The notes below the pieces were generated by a model. That model was not told the DNA's origin, ran no database searches, and saw only the letters and a program-made list of their open reading frames with translations. 64,000 nucleotides of DNA from Bradyrhizobium retamae. Lineage in GTDB: Bacteria; Pseudomonadota; Alphaproteobacteria; Rhizobiales; Xanthobacteraceae. Shown here piece after piece: positions 47,465-58,114 of the stretch. Position 1 is the stretch's first letter, and each line of letters begins with the position of its first letter. The stretch spans positions 1 through 64,000 of the forward strand of contig NZ_LLYA01000057.1 in the NCBI RefSeq assembly GCF_001440415.1, read 5' to 3'. Both the position numbers and the translations under genes were made by a program.

Positions 47465-48226
47465 ATGACAGCGATAATGGCCTACAACTGCATATCGAGA
47501 TGGTCCGGCGCACTCGGCGTCTGCGCGATCATCGCCATCATCCGTCCGGCTCATGCCGAACCGCGCACCGTGGTCGAACTGTTCACCTCGCAAGGCTGTT
47601 CGTCGTGCCCGCCGGCCGATCAGATCGTCGGCGAACTCGCCAAGGATCCGTCCATCATCGCGCTGAGCATGCCGATCGACTACTGGGATTATCTTGGCTG
47701 GAAGGACACGCTGGCGGACTCGCGTTTCAGCGCGCGTCAGAAGGCCTATTCGCATGTGCGTGGCGATCGTAACCTCTACACGCCGCAGATGATCGTCAAC
47801 GGCTCGGCGCAGGTGATCGGCAGCGATCGCGCCGCCATCGAAAGCGCCATCAAGAATACCAGCAAGGTTGAAGGCGTGATGTCGGTGCCGGTCAAGATGA
47901 CGTTGTCGGGCAAGCTGCTCAACGTCTCGGTAGAGGCGAGCAAGGTGCCGACGGCTGGCCGGGGCGAAGTCTGGATCTGCTCGGTCTCAAAGGCGGTGCC
48001 GATCTCGATCGGGCGCGGCGAGAATCGCGGCCAACAGCTCACCTACTACAACGTGGTGCGCAACCTCGTGAAGGTCGGTGACTGGAACGGCGGTTCGGGA
48101 AGCTGGACCATCCCGCTCGAAAATATTTCCCGCGACGGCGTGGACGCCGCGGTCGTCTACGTCCAGGACGGCAGTCGCGACAAGCCGGGCGCGATGCTCG
48201 GCGCCGCCATGACGGCGCTGCGCTAA
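47465..48226 (+). CDS. DUF1223 secreted thioredoxin-like protein
   Basis: 253 residues. A signal peptide or N-terminal helix ends at RPAHAEP. Next, TVVELFTSQGCSSCPPADQI has a CSSC in the position of a thioredoxin active site, and the MPIDYWDYLGWKDTLAD segment is typical of DUF1223. It may act in periplasmic disulfide chemistry; this is inference. The start at 47465 is the first ATG that places a signal peptide; an ATG four codons later is also possible. Confidence 0.87.
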   Translation: MTAIMAYNCISRWSGALGVCAIIAIIRPAHAEPRTVVELFTSQGCSSCPPADQIVGELAKDPSIIALSMPIDYWDYLGWKDTLADSRFSARQKAYSHVRGDRNLYTPQMIVNGSAQVIGSDRAAIESAIKNTSKVEGVMSVPVKMTLSGKLLNVSVEASKVPTAGRGEVWICSVSKAVPISIGRGENRGQQLTYYNVVRNLVKVGDWNGGSGSWTIPLENISRDGVDAAVVYVQDGSRDKPGAMLGAAMTALR

Positions 48227-48707
48227 TTCTGTTCTCGAAATTTTCGTGGCGAAGTTTTCTTGGATGGATGCGCTTGGCGCCGGCGAAACTTGTGGCGCAG
48301 AAACGCGCATCCCACGCAGATCGCGATCCCAAACGAAAAAGGACCAACTTTCGTTGGCCCAGTATCGGGATTAACTCCCTTCTGCGAACAGGCCCGATCC
48401 CGACGGCCCCGGGGGGCTGGGGGCTGAGGAATCCGGAACCGAAAGGACCGGGCCAACGCAGGATTTTCTTTTCGCAATCTAGCGGGGCGGACGGTTGGCG
48501 GAAGTAGGGCAGCAATAAGATTCCGCTAACGATCCCGTGAATCGATATTTCCTGGGATTTCGGGCCATCCGCCGCAGTTTTTCTTCATATTTGCACCCCC
48601 TTGCGGCGCCCCGCGGTTAGCGCGATCATGTAAATCTTGGCATGCTCCCGAAAAGTGGGGACCGGTTTTCGGAACGAGAGCATGCCTGAGATGACAGGAG
48701 GCGCTCC
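48227..48707. other. 481-bp intergenic region
   Basis: No convincing gene. A short hairpin (GGACCAAC-TTTC-GTTGGCCC, one mismatch) lies around 48344, and a longer one at 48639-48686. The first part is also rich in purine/pyrimidine runs. Confidence 0.55.
48639..48686. promoter_or_regulatory. long hairpin just before the DUF2794 gene
   Basis: Outer arms GGCATGCTC and GAGCATGCC, inner arms CCGAAAA and TTTTCGG, each pair perfect, with GTGGGGACCGG at the centre. It ends 22 bp before the ATG, beside the ribosome-binding site AGGAGG (48696-48701). The centre (CCGAAAAGTGGGGACCGG) is a phrase I have often seen in Bradyrhizobium intergenic regions, so it may be a repeat rather than a local control site. 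Confidence 0.5.
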
Positions 48708-49079
48708 ATGAGCCTGATATCGGAGGACACCGATCCAAGCGATAGCCGCGCAGTGGCGCGCGTCGCCACTGCGAGCACGCCACCGAATCGCGTCACGTTC
48801 AATCGTCTCGAGCTCAACCGTATCCTCAATCTGTATGGGCGCATGGTCGCCGACGGCGAGTGGCGCGACTATGCCATCGACTTTCTGAAAGACCGCGCGG
48901 TGTTCTCCGTATTCCGCCGCGCTTCCGAAGTTCCGATCTATCGCATCGAGAAAGATCCGCGGCTCGCGCGCAAGCAGGGCATGTACAGCGTGATCTCGGC
49001 GACCGGACTGATCCTGCGCCGCGGCCACGAACTCGAACGCGTGCTGCTGGTGATCGACCGCAAGCTGGCACTGGTTTAA
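48708..49079 (+). CDS. DUF2794 protein
   Basis: 123 residues, conserved alphaproteobacterial protein of unknown function. NRVTFNRLELNRILNLYGRMV and DGEWRDYAIDFLKDRAVFSV are its core. The start at 48708 has AGGAGG seven bases upstream. Its immediate upstream hairpin is noted separately. Confidence 0.88.
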   Translation: MSLISEDTDPSDSRAVARVATASTPPNRVTFNRLELNRILNLYGRMVADGEWRDYAIDFLKDRAVFSVFRRASEVPIYRIEKDPRLARKQGMYSVISATGLILRRGHELERVLLVIDRKLALV

Positions 49080-49191
49080 TCGGCCGGGCTACTGCGAGCC
49101 GGGGCCCATTCTACTTTGCATGGGGTTGTTTTCGCGATTTTGAGTCTGGGCCCTGCGGTGTACCGCCAAAGAGGTGCCACGCTTAGCCAGA

Positions 49192-49722
49192 CTACGAAGT
49201 GGGGACCGTCGACCCGCCCTCTCCGAGCTCGCGCTGCATCATCACGGTGTCCAGCCAGCGGCCGAACTTGAGGCCGACATTGGCGTGCGTCCCAATCATC
49301 TGGAACCCGCATTTGGCGTGAACGCCGATCGAGCCGGCATTGGCGGAGTCGCCGATGACCGCGATCATCTGCCGGTAGCCGCGTGCCTCGCATTCGGCGA
49401 TCAGCCGCTGCATCAGTTGCAGTCCGATACCGCGCCGGTGCGTGGCCGGCTTCAAATAGACCGAATTCTCCACCGTGAAGCGGTAGGCCGGCCGTGGCCG
49501 GTAGGGGCCGGCATAGGCGTATCCGATCACCTGGCCTTCGACGGTGGCGACCAAATAGGGAAAGCCGCCATCCGACAGCGTCCTGAACCGCCGGGTCATC
49601 TCGGCGAGGTCGGGCGGGACGAGTTCGAACGTGGCGGTGCCGTAGCGCACCGCGTGCTCGTAGATCTCGGTGATGGCGGGGAGGTCGGCCTCGGTGGCGG
49701 GCCGGATTTCGGGCTTGGACAT
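49192..49722 (-). CDS. GNAT acetyltransferase (phosphinothricin acetyltransferase-like)
   Basis: 176 residues. It has the Pat/Bar pattern: IRPATEADLPAITEIYEHAV, GYAYAGPYRPRPAYRFTVE, the CoA loop THRRGIGLQLMQRLIAECE and the late NAGSIGVHAKCGF segment. It probably acetylates a small amino compound; resistance to phosphinothricin is not proved. It ends close to the BI-1 terminator. Confidence 0.9.
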   Translation of the reverse strand: MSKPEIRPATEADLPAITEIYEHAVRYGTATFELVPPDLAEMTRRFRTLSDGGFPYLVATVEGQVIGYAYAGPYRPRPAYRFTVENSVYLKPATHRRGIGLQLMQRLIAECEARGYRQMIAVIGDSANAGSIGVHAKCGFQMIGTHANVGLKFGRWLDTVMMQRELGEGGSTVPTS

Positions 49723-49755
49723 GCCAGCAGGATATTTTTGCTGCGCGCAAAAGAA

Positions 49756-49781
49756 AAGCCCCGGCCGCGAGGCCGGGGCTT
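49756..49781 (-). terminator. rho-independent terminator after the BI-1 gene
   Basis: Minus strand AAGCCCCGGCC-TCGC-GGCCGGGGCTT followed by TTCTTTTG: an 11-bp perfect stem and T-rich tail, 26 bp past the stop at 49807. Confidence 0.92.
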
Positions 49782-49806
49782 CAACTCGTACCTGGTCGGT
49801 AAGCGC

Positions 49807-50598
49807 CTATTCGCGCTGGCCGAGTAGCTGCAACAGCAGCGTGAACAGGTTGATGAAGTTCAGGTAGAGGGACAGCGCACCGGTAATCGCCGCTTTCTCG
49901 GCAATCTCGCCGCCCTCAGAGGCGTAGCCGTAGATGTAGTCGTTCTTCAGCCGCTGGGTATCCCAGGCGGTGAGGCCCGCGAACACCAGCACGCCGACCA
50001 CCGAGACGATGAACTGCAGCATCGAGCTTGCCAGGAACAGGTTGACCAGGCTCGCGATGATGACGCCGATCAGGCCCATGAACAGGAACGACCCCATGCC
50101 GCTCATGTCACGCTTGGTGGTGTAGCCGTAGAGGCTCAGTGCGCCGAAGGTCGCCGCGGTGATGAAGAACACCCGCACGATCGAGGTGTGCGTGTACACC
50201 AGGAAGATCGACGACAGCGAAATGCCCATCAGCGCCGAGAAGGCCCAGAACAGCATCTGGGCGGTCGCGGGCCGCAGCCGGTTGATGCCGAACGAGATCG
50301 CGAACACCATCGCCAGCGGCGCGAGGATGAACAGCCACTTCAGCGGGCTGACATACATCGCGTAGCCGAACTGCGTCAGGTAGGCGTTGCCGAATCTGGC
50401 AGCGGCGCCGGCCTGGTCGGTGGTCACCGCGGCCATGTAGACGCCGAGCGCCGCAAGGCCGGTGATCGCCAGGCCGATGCTCATGTAGTTGTAGATGCGC
50501 AGCATGTAGGCGCGCAGACCGGCATCGACGGCCGCAGCGTCAACGCGTCCGGCAGCCCGGCCGAAAGGAGATACGTAGTTACGGTCTAGGTCCGACAT
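49807..50598 (-). CDS. Bax inhibitor-1 / YccA-family membrane protein
   Basis: 263 residues with seven membrane helices. The family marks are FINLFTLLLQLLG near the end and the FAGLTAWDTQRLKNDY segment with its conserved Asp (Asp in TAWD). It is an inner-membrane protein linked in other bacteria to ion leak and protease (FtsH) regulation. The N-terminus is MSDLDRNYVSPFGRA. Confidence 0.93.
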   Translation of the reverse strand: MSDLDRNYVSPFGRAAGRVDAAAVDAGLRAYMLRIYNYMSIGLAITGLAALGVYMAAVTTDQAGAAARFGNAYLTQFGYAMYVSPLKWLFILAPLAMVFAISFGINRLRPATAQMLFWAFSALMGISLSSIFLVYTHTSIVRVFFITAATFGALSLYGYTTKRDMSGMGSFLFMGLIGVIIASLVNLFLASSMLQFIVSVVGVLVFAGLTAWDTQRLKNDYIYGYASEGGEIAEKAAITGALSLYLNFINLFTLLLQLLGQRE

Positions 50599-50849
50599 GG
50601 TCGAATTCCCGTTGGTTGCCCGGCGGAGCGCAAGGGGTTTGCGGCGCCGGTTGGATTTCTATCTCAGATGTCCCGATCTGCAGACGTTAATCTTACGAAT
50701 CTTACGTCATCAACCCGGCCACTGATCTTGGCTGGTATGTGGGAAACTAACACATTCGACGCAAGCTTCCACGCGCGGCTGAATGTCGCTTCTCGCGACG
50801 ATTTCCGGGTAAAGGCAGTGTTAACCCTGCCTTCCGCCGCTACAAATTG

Positions 50850-53420
50850 TCACAAATTCCGTAACACGCTGGCCGGCTTTTGGTTCAGGGCCAACAACGT
50901 ACCGGCGAGCCCCAGCCCCACCGTGACGATCAGGGCGGCTGCGACCACCCCGGCCGCGCTGCCAGCCTGCCAGATGAAGCCGAGCGTCATCAGCCTGGTC
51001 ACGATCAGCCAAGCCGCGATCGAGCCCGCGATCACGCCGAATATGGCCGTCGCGAGGCCGATCATGAGGTACTCGAGCGCATAGGCCCCGAGCAGACGCA
51101 CCCGGGTTGCGCCGAGCGTCTTCAGGATGACCGCGTCATAGACCCGGTGGCGATGGCCGGCGGCGAGCGCGCCGCCGAGCACCAGGATCGCCGAGATCAG
51201 CGTCACCGCGCTGGCGCCGCGGATGGCAAGCACGAGGTTGGTGACGACGGTGCCGACGGTCTCGAGCGCTTCGCGGACCCGAACGCTGGTCACCATCGGA
51301 AAGGCGTCCGCCACCTGCTTGATGATCCGGGCGTCGCCTGCCGGGTCGGGGTGGACCTCGGATAGGGTCGCGACATGGCTGTGCGGCGCGCCCTTGAAGG
51401 CGTTGGGCGAGAACACCAGCACGAAATTGATGCCGAGCCCCTGCCAGTCGACGTTGCGCAGATTGCCGATTTTGGCCGCGATGTCGCGGCCGAGCACGTT
51501 GACGACGATCTCGTCGCCGATCTTGAGCTTCAGCCCGTCGGCGATCTTCTTCTCCAGCGAGACCAGCGGCGGCCCCTTATAGTCCGCGCTCCACCATTCG
51601 CCTTCGACCACCTTCGAGCCTTTTGGAACTTCGCCGGTATAGGTCAAGCCGCGGTCACTCTGCAGTACCCATTCGGTATCCTGTGAGGGCTTGAGTTCGT
51701 CCGCCTTGACGCCGCGGGCGGCAACGATGCGCCCGCGCAGCATCGGCACGTCGTCGACGGTGGATTGCGGCGCGATCTGCTTGAGGAAGGCGCCGAAGCG
51801 GTCGGCGTCGGCGGTCGGAATGTCGATGAAGTAGAACGAGGGCGCGCGCTCCGGCAGCGCGGCCAGGAACTGCCGGCGCAGATTGCCGTCGATCTGGGTA
51901 ATGGTGACGAGGACCGCGAGCCCAAGCCCGAGCGACATCACGACCGACGGCGTCAGCGCGCCGGGCCGGTAGATATTGGCAATCGCCAGCCGCAGCATGG
52001 TGATGCTGGACCGCGGCAGGCGCCGCGCCAGCGCCATCAGGCCGGCGGCGACGCCGCGCAACAGCGCAAACACCGCAACCGAAGCGACGACGAACACGGC
52101 GGCGACCCGCTTGTCATAGGCCAGCCCGATCGCGACCGCGACAAGGAGCACGATCACCACGGCCATCAGCGCGAGATAGCTCCAGCGCGGGCGGTGCCAT
52201 TCGCGGGCGACCTCTTCGCGGAACAATGCCGCGACCGGGACATCATGGACCCGGCCGAGCGGCCACAGCCCGAAAGCGAGCGCGGTGAGCAGGCCGTAGA
52301 GGAACGACAGCGCCAGTTCATCGGCGTGCAGGGCAGGGATCACCGGCAGCGGCAGTAGCTTGCCGAACAGGCCAACGATGACAAACGGCAAGGCCGCGCC
52401 GGCGGCGAGCCCGATCATCGAGCCGATCCCGGCGAGCACGATCACCTGCGTCAGGTAGATGGTGAAGACGTCGCGCCCGGTGGCGCCAAGCGCCTTGAAC
52501 GAAGCGATGACGTCGCGTCGGCGATCGATATGGCTCTTGACGGCATTGGCGACGCCGACGCCGCCGACCAGAAGGGCCGCGAGGCCAACCAGCGTCAGGA
52601 ACTGGGTGAAGCGGTTGATGGTGCGTTCGAGCTGCGGCGAGGCATTGTCGCGGCTGCGGATCCACCAGCCGGCTTCCGGCAAGGCGCTCCGGGCGCTGTT
52701 GACCAATTGGGCGGCGGCGCGTTCGTCGGCCGCATTGTCCGGTAGCTTTACCCGGTACATCCAGCGCACCAGGCTGCCCGGCTGCAGCAATCCGCTGGCG
52801 CGCAGGCTCTGCTCGCTGACCAGTACGCGCGGGCCCAGGCCGACATTGCCGGCGAGCTTGTCCGGCTCGCCGCCGACCACGCTGCGAATCTGGACCGTGG
52901 CATTGCCGATGCCGATGCGGTCGCCGAGCTTGAGATCGAGCCGCGCCAGCAGAGTGGAATCGACCGCCGCGCCGAACGCGCCATCGCGTTCAGCCAGCAG
53001 ATCCGACATCGGCATTTGGGGATCAAGCGTCAACTGTCCGAGCATCGGATAGTTGCCGTCGACCGCCTTCAGTTCGACCAGCGCCAGCTTCCCGTCGCTG
53101 GCGCGGGCCATTACCCGCAGCGCGGCCGCGACCGACACCTGGCCGCGCGCGCGCAGGAAAGCGAGTTCCTCCGGCTTGGCTTCGCGCTGGATCAGCGAGA
53201 ATGCGACATCGCCGCCGAGCAATGTTCGGCCCTCGCGGGTCAGACCTTCGCTAAGGCTTGCCGCCACCGAGCCGACGCCGGCAATTGCCATGACGCCGAG
53301 CGCGATGCAGGCGATGAAGACGTAAAAGCCACGCAGGCCGCCGCGCAATTCGCGAAGCGCGTAACGCAGCGCCAGCGAGGATGCGCGACTCTTGTAGACC
53401 GGCTCGGAAATTGCGGTCAT
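50850..53420 (-). CDS. ABC transporter permease, FtsX/MacB-like (YbbP type)
   Basis: 856 residues. N-terminal helix then a large periplasmic domain, a three-helix block, a second periplasmic domain, and C-terminal helices: two FtsX-type membrane units. LRYALRELRGGLRGFYVFIACIALGV opens it. In E. coli the YbbA/YbbP pair lies beside tesA as it does here, supporting the assignment. Proposed roles are export of lipids or lysophospholipid turnover. It overlaps the ATPase gene by 4 bp. Confidence 0.93.
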   Translation of the reverse strand: MTAISEPVYKSRASSLALRYALRELRGGLRGFYVFIACIALGVMAIAGVGSVAASLSEGLTREGRTLLGGDVAFSLIQREAKPEELAFLRARGQVSVAAALRVMARASDGKLALVELKAVDGNYPMLGQLTLDPQMPMSDLLAERDGAFGAAVDSTLLARLDLKLGDRIGIGNATVQIRSVVGGEPDKLAGNVGLGPRVLVSEQSLRASGLLQPGSLVRWMYRVKLPDNAADERAAAQLVNSARSALPEAGWWIRSRDNASPQLERTINRFTQFLTLVGLAALLVGGVGVANAVKSHIDRRRDVIASFKALGATGRDVFTIYLTQVIVLAGIGSMIGLAAGAALPFVIVGLFGKLLPLPVIPALHADELALSFLYGLLTALAFGLWPLGRVHDVPVAALFREEVAREWHRPRWSYLALMAVVIVLLVAVAIGLAYDKRVAAVFVVASVAVFALLRGVAAGLMALARRLPRSSITMLRLAIANIYRPGALTPSVVMSLGLGLAVLVTITQIDGNLRRQFLAALPERAPSFYFIDIPTADADRFGAFLKQIAPQSTVDDVPMLRGRIVAARGVKADELKPSQDTEWVLQSDRGLTYTGEVPKGSKVVEGEWWSADYKGPPLVSLEKKIADGLKLKIGDEIVVNVLGRDIAAKIGNLRNVDWQGLGINFVLVFSPNAFKGAPHSHVATLSEVHPDPAGDARIIKQVADAFPMVTSVRVREALETVGTVVTNLVLAIRGASAVTLISAILVLGGALAAGHRHRVYDAVILKTLGATRVRLLGAYALEYLMIGLATAIFGVIAGSIAAWLIVTRLMTLGFIWQAGSAAGVVAAALIVTVGLGLAGTLLALNQKPASVLRNL

Positions 53421-54130
53421 GAGGGCCCGTCGATCCGGCCGGAGCGCAGGCGCACCACGCGGTCGCAGCGCTGCGCCAGCGAACTGTCGTGCGTCACCAG
53501 CACCAGCGTCATGCCGCGCTCGGCATGCTTGGTGAAGAGCATGTCGACGATCTGCTTGCCGGTGGTTTCATCGAGATTGCCGGTCGGCTCGTCCGCGACG
53601 AGAATGGCGGGATCGGGTGCCAGGGCGCGAGCCAGCGCCACGCGCTGCTGTTCGCCACCGGACAATTGGGTCGGGTAATGATGCAGGCGCTCGCCGAGGC
53701 CGACCGACGCCAATTCCTTCGCCGCGCGCTCCGCCGCGTCGGGACTGCCGGCAAGCTCCAGCGGCACGGCTACGTTTTCCAGCGCCGTCATGGTCGGGAT
53801 CAGATGAAACGACTGGAACACGATGCCGACCTGGCGGCCGCGGAAGCGGGCGAGGGCGTCCTCGTCGAGGGCATTGAACGGCGTGCCGTTGACCACCACC
53901 TCTCCGCTGTCAGGACGTTCCAGCCCCGCCATCACCATCAGCAAGGTCGATTTGCCCGAACCTGACGGCCCGATCAGGCCAATCGCCTCGCCGGATGCCA
54001 CACGAAGGCTGATATCTTTCAGGATATGAACGCGGGCGGCGCCTGTGCCGAGCGAGAGGTTGACGTTGGAGATGGAAATGGTGTCCGGCCCGACGCCGGT
54101 CAGTGAAGAGGGTTCGATGAGACTGTCCAT
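53417..54130 (-). CDS. ABC transporter ATP-binding protein (YbbA type)
   Basis: 237 residues. Walker A IGLIGPSGSGKSTLLMVMAG, signature LSGGEQQRVALARALAP, Walker B AILVADEPTGNLDE. It is of the LolD/MacB class. The start at 54130 (MDSLIEPSSLTG) leaves 49 bp to the divergent tesA-like gene; a longer frame would overlap it. Confidence 0.94.
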   Translation of the reverse strand: MDSLIEPSSLTGVGPDTISISNVNLSLGTGAARVHILKDISLRVASGEAIGLIGPSGSGKSTLLMVMAGLERPDSGEVVVNGTPFNALDEDALARFRGRQVGIVFQSFHLIPTMTALENVAVPLELAGSPDAAERAAKELASVGLGERLHHYPTQLSGGEQQRVALARALAPDPAILVADEPTGNLDETTGKQIVDMLFTKHAERGMTLVLVTHDSSLAQRCDRVVRLRSGRIDGPS

Positions 54131-54179
54131 GGCTCGGTCATATGGCACTTCCACCGCTCGGGTCGAGGGCTTGAAACGG

Positions 54180-54836
54180 ATGTTTGCGCACATACGCGTG
54201 TTGATTGTGGCTTTGATGACGGCCGGGCCGGTTTTGGCCCAGACTCAGGCCCCGGCCACACCCGTCAAACCGATCAAAATGGTCGTTCTCGGTGATTCCT
54301 TGAGCGCCGGTCTCGGCCTGTCTGCGCCGGCAGCGTTCCCCGCTCGCCTACAAAAAGCGTTAAGCGACAAGGGGATAAACGTCGATATGATCAACGCCGG
54401 GGTGTCCGGCGATACCACGTCCGGCGGCCGCGACCGGCTGGACTGGTCGATCCCGGAGGGAACCGAGGCGGTGATTCTCGAACTCGGCGCCAACGATGCG
54501 CTGCGCGGGATCGACCCCGCCGTCACCCGCGCGGCGCTGAGCGATATCCTGACCCGGCTGAAGGCGCGCAAGATCGCGGTTCTCCTGTGCGGGATGCTGG
54601 CGCCGCCCAATTACGGCAGCGAATATGCGGCGCGCTTCAACGCCATCTATCCGGAGCTGTCCAAATCGTTCGGCGTGCCGCTCTACCCATTTTTCCTGGA
54701 GGGGGTTGCGAGTGAGGCCAAGCTCAACCAGGCCGACGGAATTCATCCGACCGCCGAGGGTGTCGATATCATCGTGAAGAACATTCTGCCTACGGTGGAG
54801 GCATTTATCGGCACGATCTCCGGGCAGCGGAGTTGA
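54180..54836 (+). CDS. arylesterase / acyl-CoA thioesterase I-like (TesA type)
   Basis: 218 residues. Signal peptide (HIRVLIVALMTAGPVLAQ), then SGNH hydrolase blocks: VVLGDSLSAGLGL (nucleophile Ser), AGVSGDTTSGG, LELGANDALRG, and IHPTAEG with the Asp and His. It hydrolyses thioesters or aryl esters in the periplasm. The start at 54180 begins the signal peptide. The neighbourhood (tesA divergent from ybbA-ybbP) is like E. coli. Confidence 0.9.
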   Translation: MFAHIRVLIVALMTAGPVLAQTQAPATPVKPIKMVVLGDSLSAGLGLSAPAAFPARLQKALSDKGINVDMINAGVSGDTTSGGRDRLDWSIPEGTEAVILELGANDALRGIDPAVTRAALSDILTRLKARKIAVLLCGMLAPPNYGSEYAARFNAIYPELSKSFGVPLYPFFLEGVASEAKLNQADGIHPTAEGVDIIVKNILPTVEAFIGTISGQRS

Positions 54837-55017
54837 AAAAGCAGCAACGAATGAGGTTACCCAAAGGTTTTCCCGTAGCATTGCGGAGTGCTCGCGCCGC
54901 GTGCTTCGCAGAGTCACATAAGTCGGATAGAAAATAACTATCGGTGATTCGTCACCGGGGCGCTGTTACAGGACATGGTCCTTTTCAAGGTCATGCCCAA
55001 GCATCGGGAGTCATGCG

Positions 55018-55554
55018 ATGCCGCGTTTGTTTGCTGGACTGGAAATTCCGGCCGAGATCGGCCAGAGCCTTTCCAATTTGCGTGGCGGCCTTCCCGGCGC
55101 ACGCTGGATCGATCCCGAAAATTATCACGTCACCTTGCGCTTCATCGGCGATATCGACGGCATGTCGGCGAATGAAATCGCCTCGATGCTGTTTCGGGTC
55201 AACCGCAAGCCGTTCGAGGTCAAGGTGCAGGGCCTGCAGAGCTTTGGCGGCAAGAAACCGCGCGCCGTGGTCGCTTCCGTCGAGCCGAGCCGGCCGCTGA
55301 TCGAGCTGCAGGCCGAGCTCGAACGGCTGATGCAGCGGCTCGGGCTCGATCCGGAGGGGCGCAAATTCATTCCCCATGTGACGCTGGCGCGGCTGCATGA
55401 CGCTTCCAGCCAGGACGTTGCTGATTATCTCTCGGTGCGCGGCTATTTTCCGAGCCGCACGTTCTGGGCTTCGCGCTTCGTGCTGTTCTCGTCCCGCGCG
55501 TCCACCGGCGGCGGGCCTTATGTGGTCGAGGATTCCTATGCGCTGAGCGCGTGA
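55018..55554 (+). CDS. thpR: RNA 2',3'-cyclic phosphodiesterase (2H family)
   Basis: 178 residues. Two HxTx motifs are seen, NYHVTLRFIGD and PHVTLARLHD, as in ThpR (formerly LigT). It opens 2',3'-cyclic phosphates. MPRLFAGLEIPAEI is the usual N-terminus. It is followed by a repeat element and then zapE. Confidence 0.93.
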   Translation: MPRLFAGLEIPAEIGQSLSNLRGGLPGARWIDPENYHVTLRFIGDIDGMSANEIASMLFRVNRKPFEVKVQGLQSFGGKKPRAVVASVEPSRPLIELQAELERLMQRLGLDPEGRKFIPHVTLARLHDASSQDVADYLSVRGYFPSRTFWASRFVLFSSRASTGGGPYVVEDSYALSA

Positions 55555-55582
55555 GGGGCAGGCGGTCGCCACAGCCACCACC

Positions 55583-55716
55583 GTCATCATCCGCCAACGG
55601 GTCGCGCGAACGCGCGCCCGATGACAGGCTCCGGCGGATGATCCAGTATACCGGAGACGCCTAAGATAGAACCGAGAAGCCGCGGCGTACTGGATACCCG
55701 CCTGCGCGGGTATGAC
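55583..55716. repeat. mosaic palindromic repeat element
   Basis: The left part (GTCATCATCCGCCAACGGGT, then CGCGAACGCGCGCCCGATGA) carries the CCAACGGGTC...CCCGATGACAG core of the elements at 31328 and 34525. The right part (GCCGCGGCGTACTGGATACC, then CGGGTATGAC) is the reverse complement of the left half of the 33017 element. It thus joins two families in one unit. Confidence 0.82.
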
Positions 55717-55788
55717 GGCCTGTGTTTGCATACCCCCAGCACCGATTCACGGCTTGCAATTTCCGCTCGCTTGAGGCCGAAAGGGGCC

Positions 55789-56973
55789 ATGCTGTCGACT
55801 GACCCCACCTCGTTCCGCGCACACTATCAGGCTCTGGTTTCCTCTGGCGCGATCGAGGCCGATCCCGCGCAGGCGGAAGCTGCCGAGGCGTTTGCCGCAC
55901 TTGAGGAGCGGCTGTCGAGCTACAAGCCGGCGCGCAAATTAAGCCTGCTCGGCCGATTGTTCGGCGACAAAAGCGAGCCGCCGCCGCGCGGGCTTTACAT
56001 TCACGGCGAGGTCGGCCGCGGCAAGACCATGCTGATGGACCTGTTCTTTCAGCAGAGCCCGGTCCAGCGCAAGCGCCGCGCCCATTTCCACGAGTTCATG
56101 GCCGAGGCGCATGAGAAGATCTACGCCTATCGCCAGAACATCGCGCGCGGTGAAATCGCAGATAGCGACGTGATCGAGCTGACGGCCAACGCGATCTTCG
56201 ACGAGGCGTGGCTGCTGTGCTTCGACGAATTCCATGTCACCGATATCGCCGATGCCATGATCCTGGGGCGGCTGTTCTCAAAACTGTTCGAACTCGGCAC
56301 CGTCGTGGTCGCGACTTCGAACGTCGCGCCCGAAGACCTCTACAAGGGCGGGCTCAACCGCGCGCTGTTCCTGCCGTTCATCTCGCAGATCGAAGACCGC
56401 ATGGATGTGCTGCGGCTCGATGCCCGCACCGATTTCCGACTGGAAAAACTGGTCGGCGTGAAGATGTGGCTGGTGCCGCCGGATGATGAAGCCGGCGCCG
56501 CGCTCGACCGCGCCTGGAGAAAGATGACCGGCAACGCGCCGTGCAAGCCGCGCGACATTGCGATCAAGGGCCGCGTCCTGCGCGTGCCCTGTTCGGCGCA
56601 TGGCGTGGCGCGATTTTCCTTTGCCGATATCTGCGAAAAGCCGCTGGCCGCGTCGGACTATCTGCGGCTGGCGCACGACTATCACACCATCCTGATCGAT
56701 CGCATTCCAGTGATGGATTACGCCGAGCGCAACGCCGCCAAGCGCTTCATCTCGCTGATCGACACGCTCTACGATAATGCCGTGAAGCTGATGGCCTCGG
56801 CCGAGGCCGATCCGGTGTCGCTGTATGTCGCTGCCGAGGGCGGTGAAGCCAACGAGTTCAAGCGGACCGCGTCGCGTCTGATCGAAATGAGTTCTGAGTC
56901 CTACCTGGCGCTGCCGCACGGAAGGAAGGATTCCGCGGCCAGCGGATCGAGCGCCGGGTTGGTTGAGACGTAG
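55789..56973 (+). CDS. zapE: cell division ATPase ZapE (AFG1-like)
   Basis: 394 residues. Walker A HGEVGRGKTMLMDLFF and Walker B LLCFDEFHVTDIADAMILG fit ZapE, which acts at the division ring; eukaryotic AFG1 is the relative. The start at 55789 (MLSTDPTSFRAHYQAL) is the usual one; a frame upstream begins in the repeat. A repeat-like stretch and mdh follow. Confidence 0.92.
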   Translation: MLSTDPTSFRAHYQALVSSGAIEADPAQAEAAEAFAALEERLSSYKPARKLSLLGRLFGDKSEPPPRGLYIHGEVGRGKTMLMDLFFQQSPVQRKRRAHFHEFMAEAHEKIYAYRQNIARGEIADSDVIELTANAIFDEAWLLCFDEFHVTDIADAMILGRLFSKLFELGTVVVATSNVAPEDLYKGGLNRALFLPFISQIEDRMDVLRLDARTDFRLEKLVGVKMWLVPPDDEAGAALDRAWRKMTGNAPCKPRDIAIKGRVLRVPCSAHGVARFSFADICEKPLAASDYLRLAHDYHTILIDRIPVMDYAERNAAKRFISLIDTLYDNAVKLMASAEADPVSLYVAAEGGEANEFKRTASRLIEMSSESYLALPHGRKDSAASGSSAGLVET

Positions 56974-57078
56974 CGGTTGCTGTCATTCCGGGTGCGCTCT
57001 GGCATACCTGATCGAAATCCAGGCGCGGTCTTAGAATCGGGCATGCCCCGGCTTGAACCGGCCATTCGAAAGGGATAA

Positions 57079-58104
<1,026 letters not shown>

Positions 58105-58114
58105 TTTTACTTGG

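Noticed and set aside
48223..48477. 84-codon minus-strand frame after the DUF1223 gene
   Set aside because: Basic, Pro-rich composition, no family, and overlaps a region of hairpins; probably chance.
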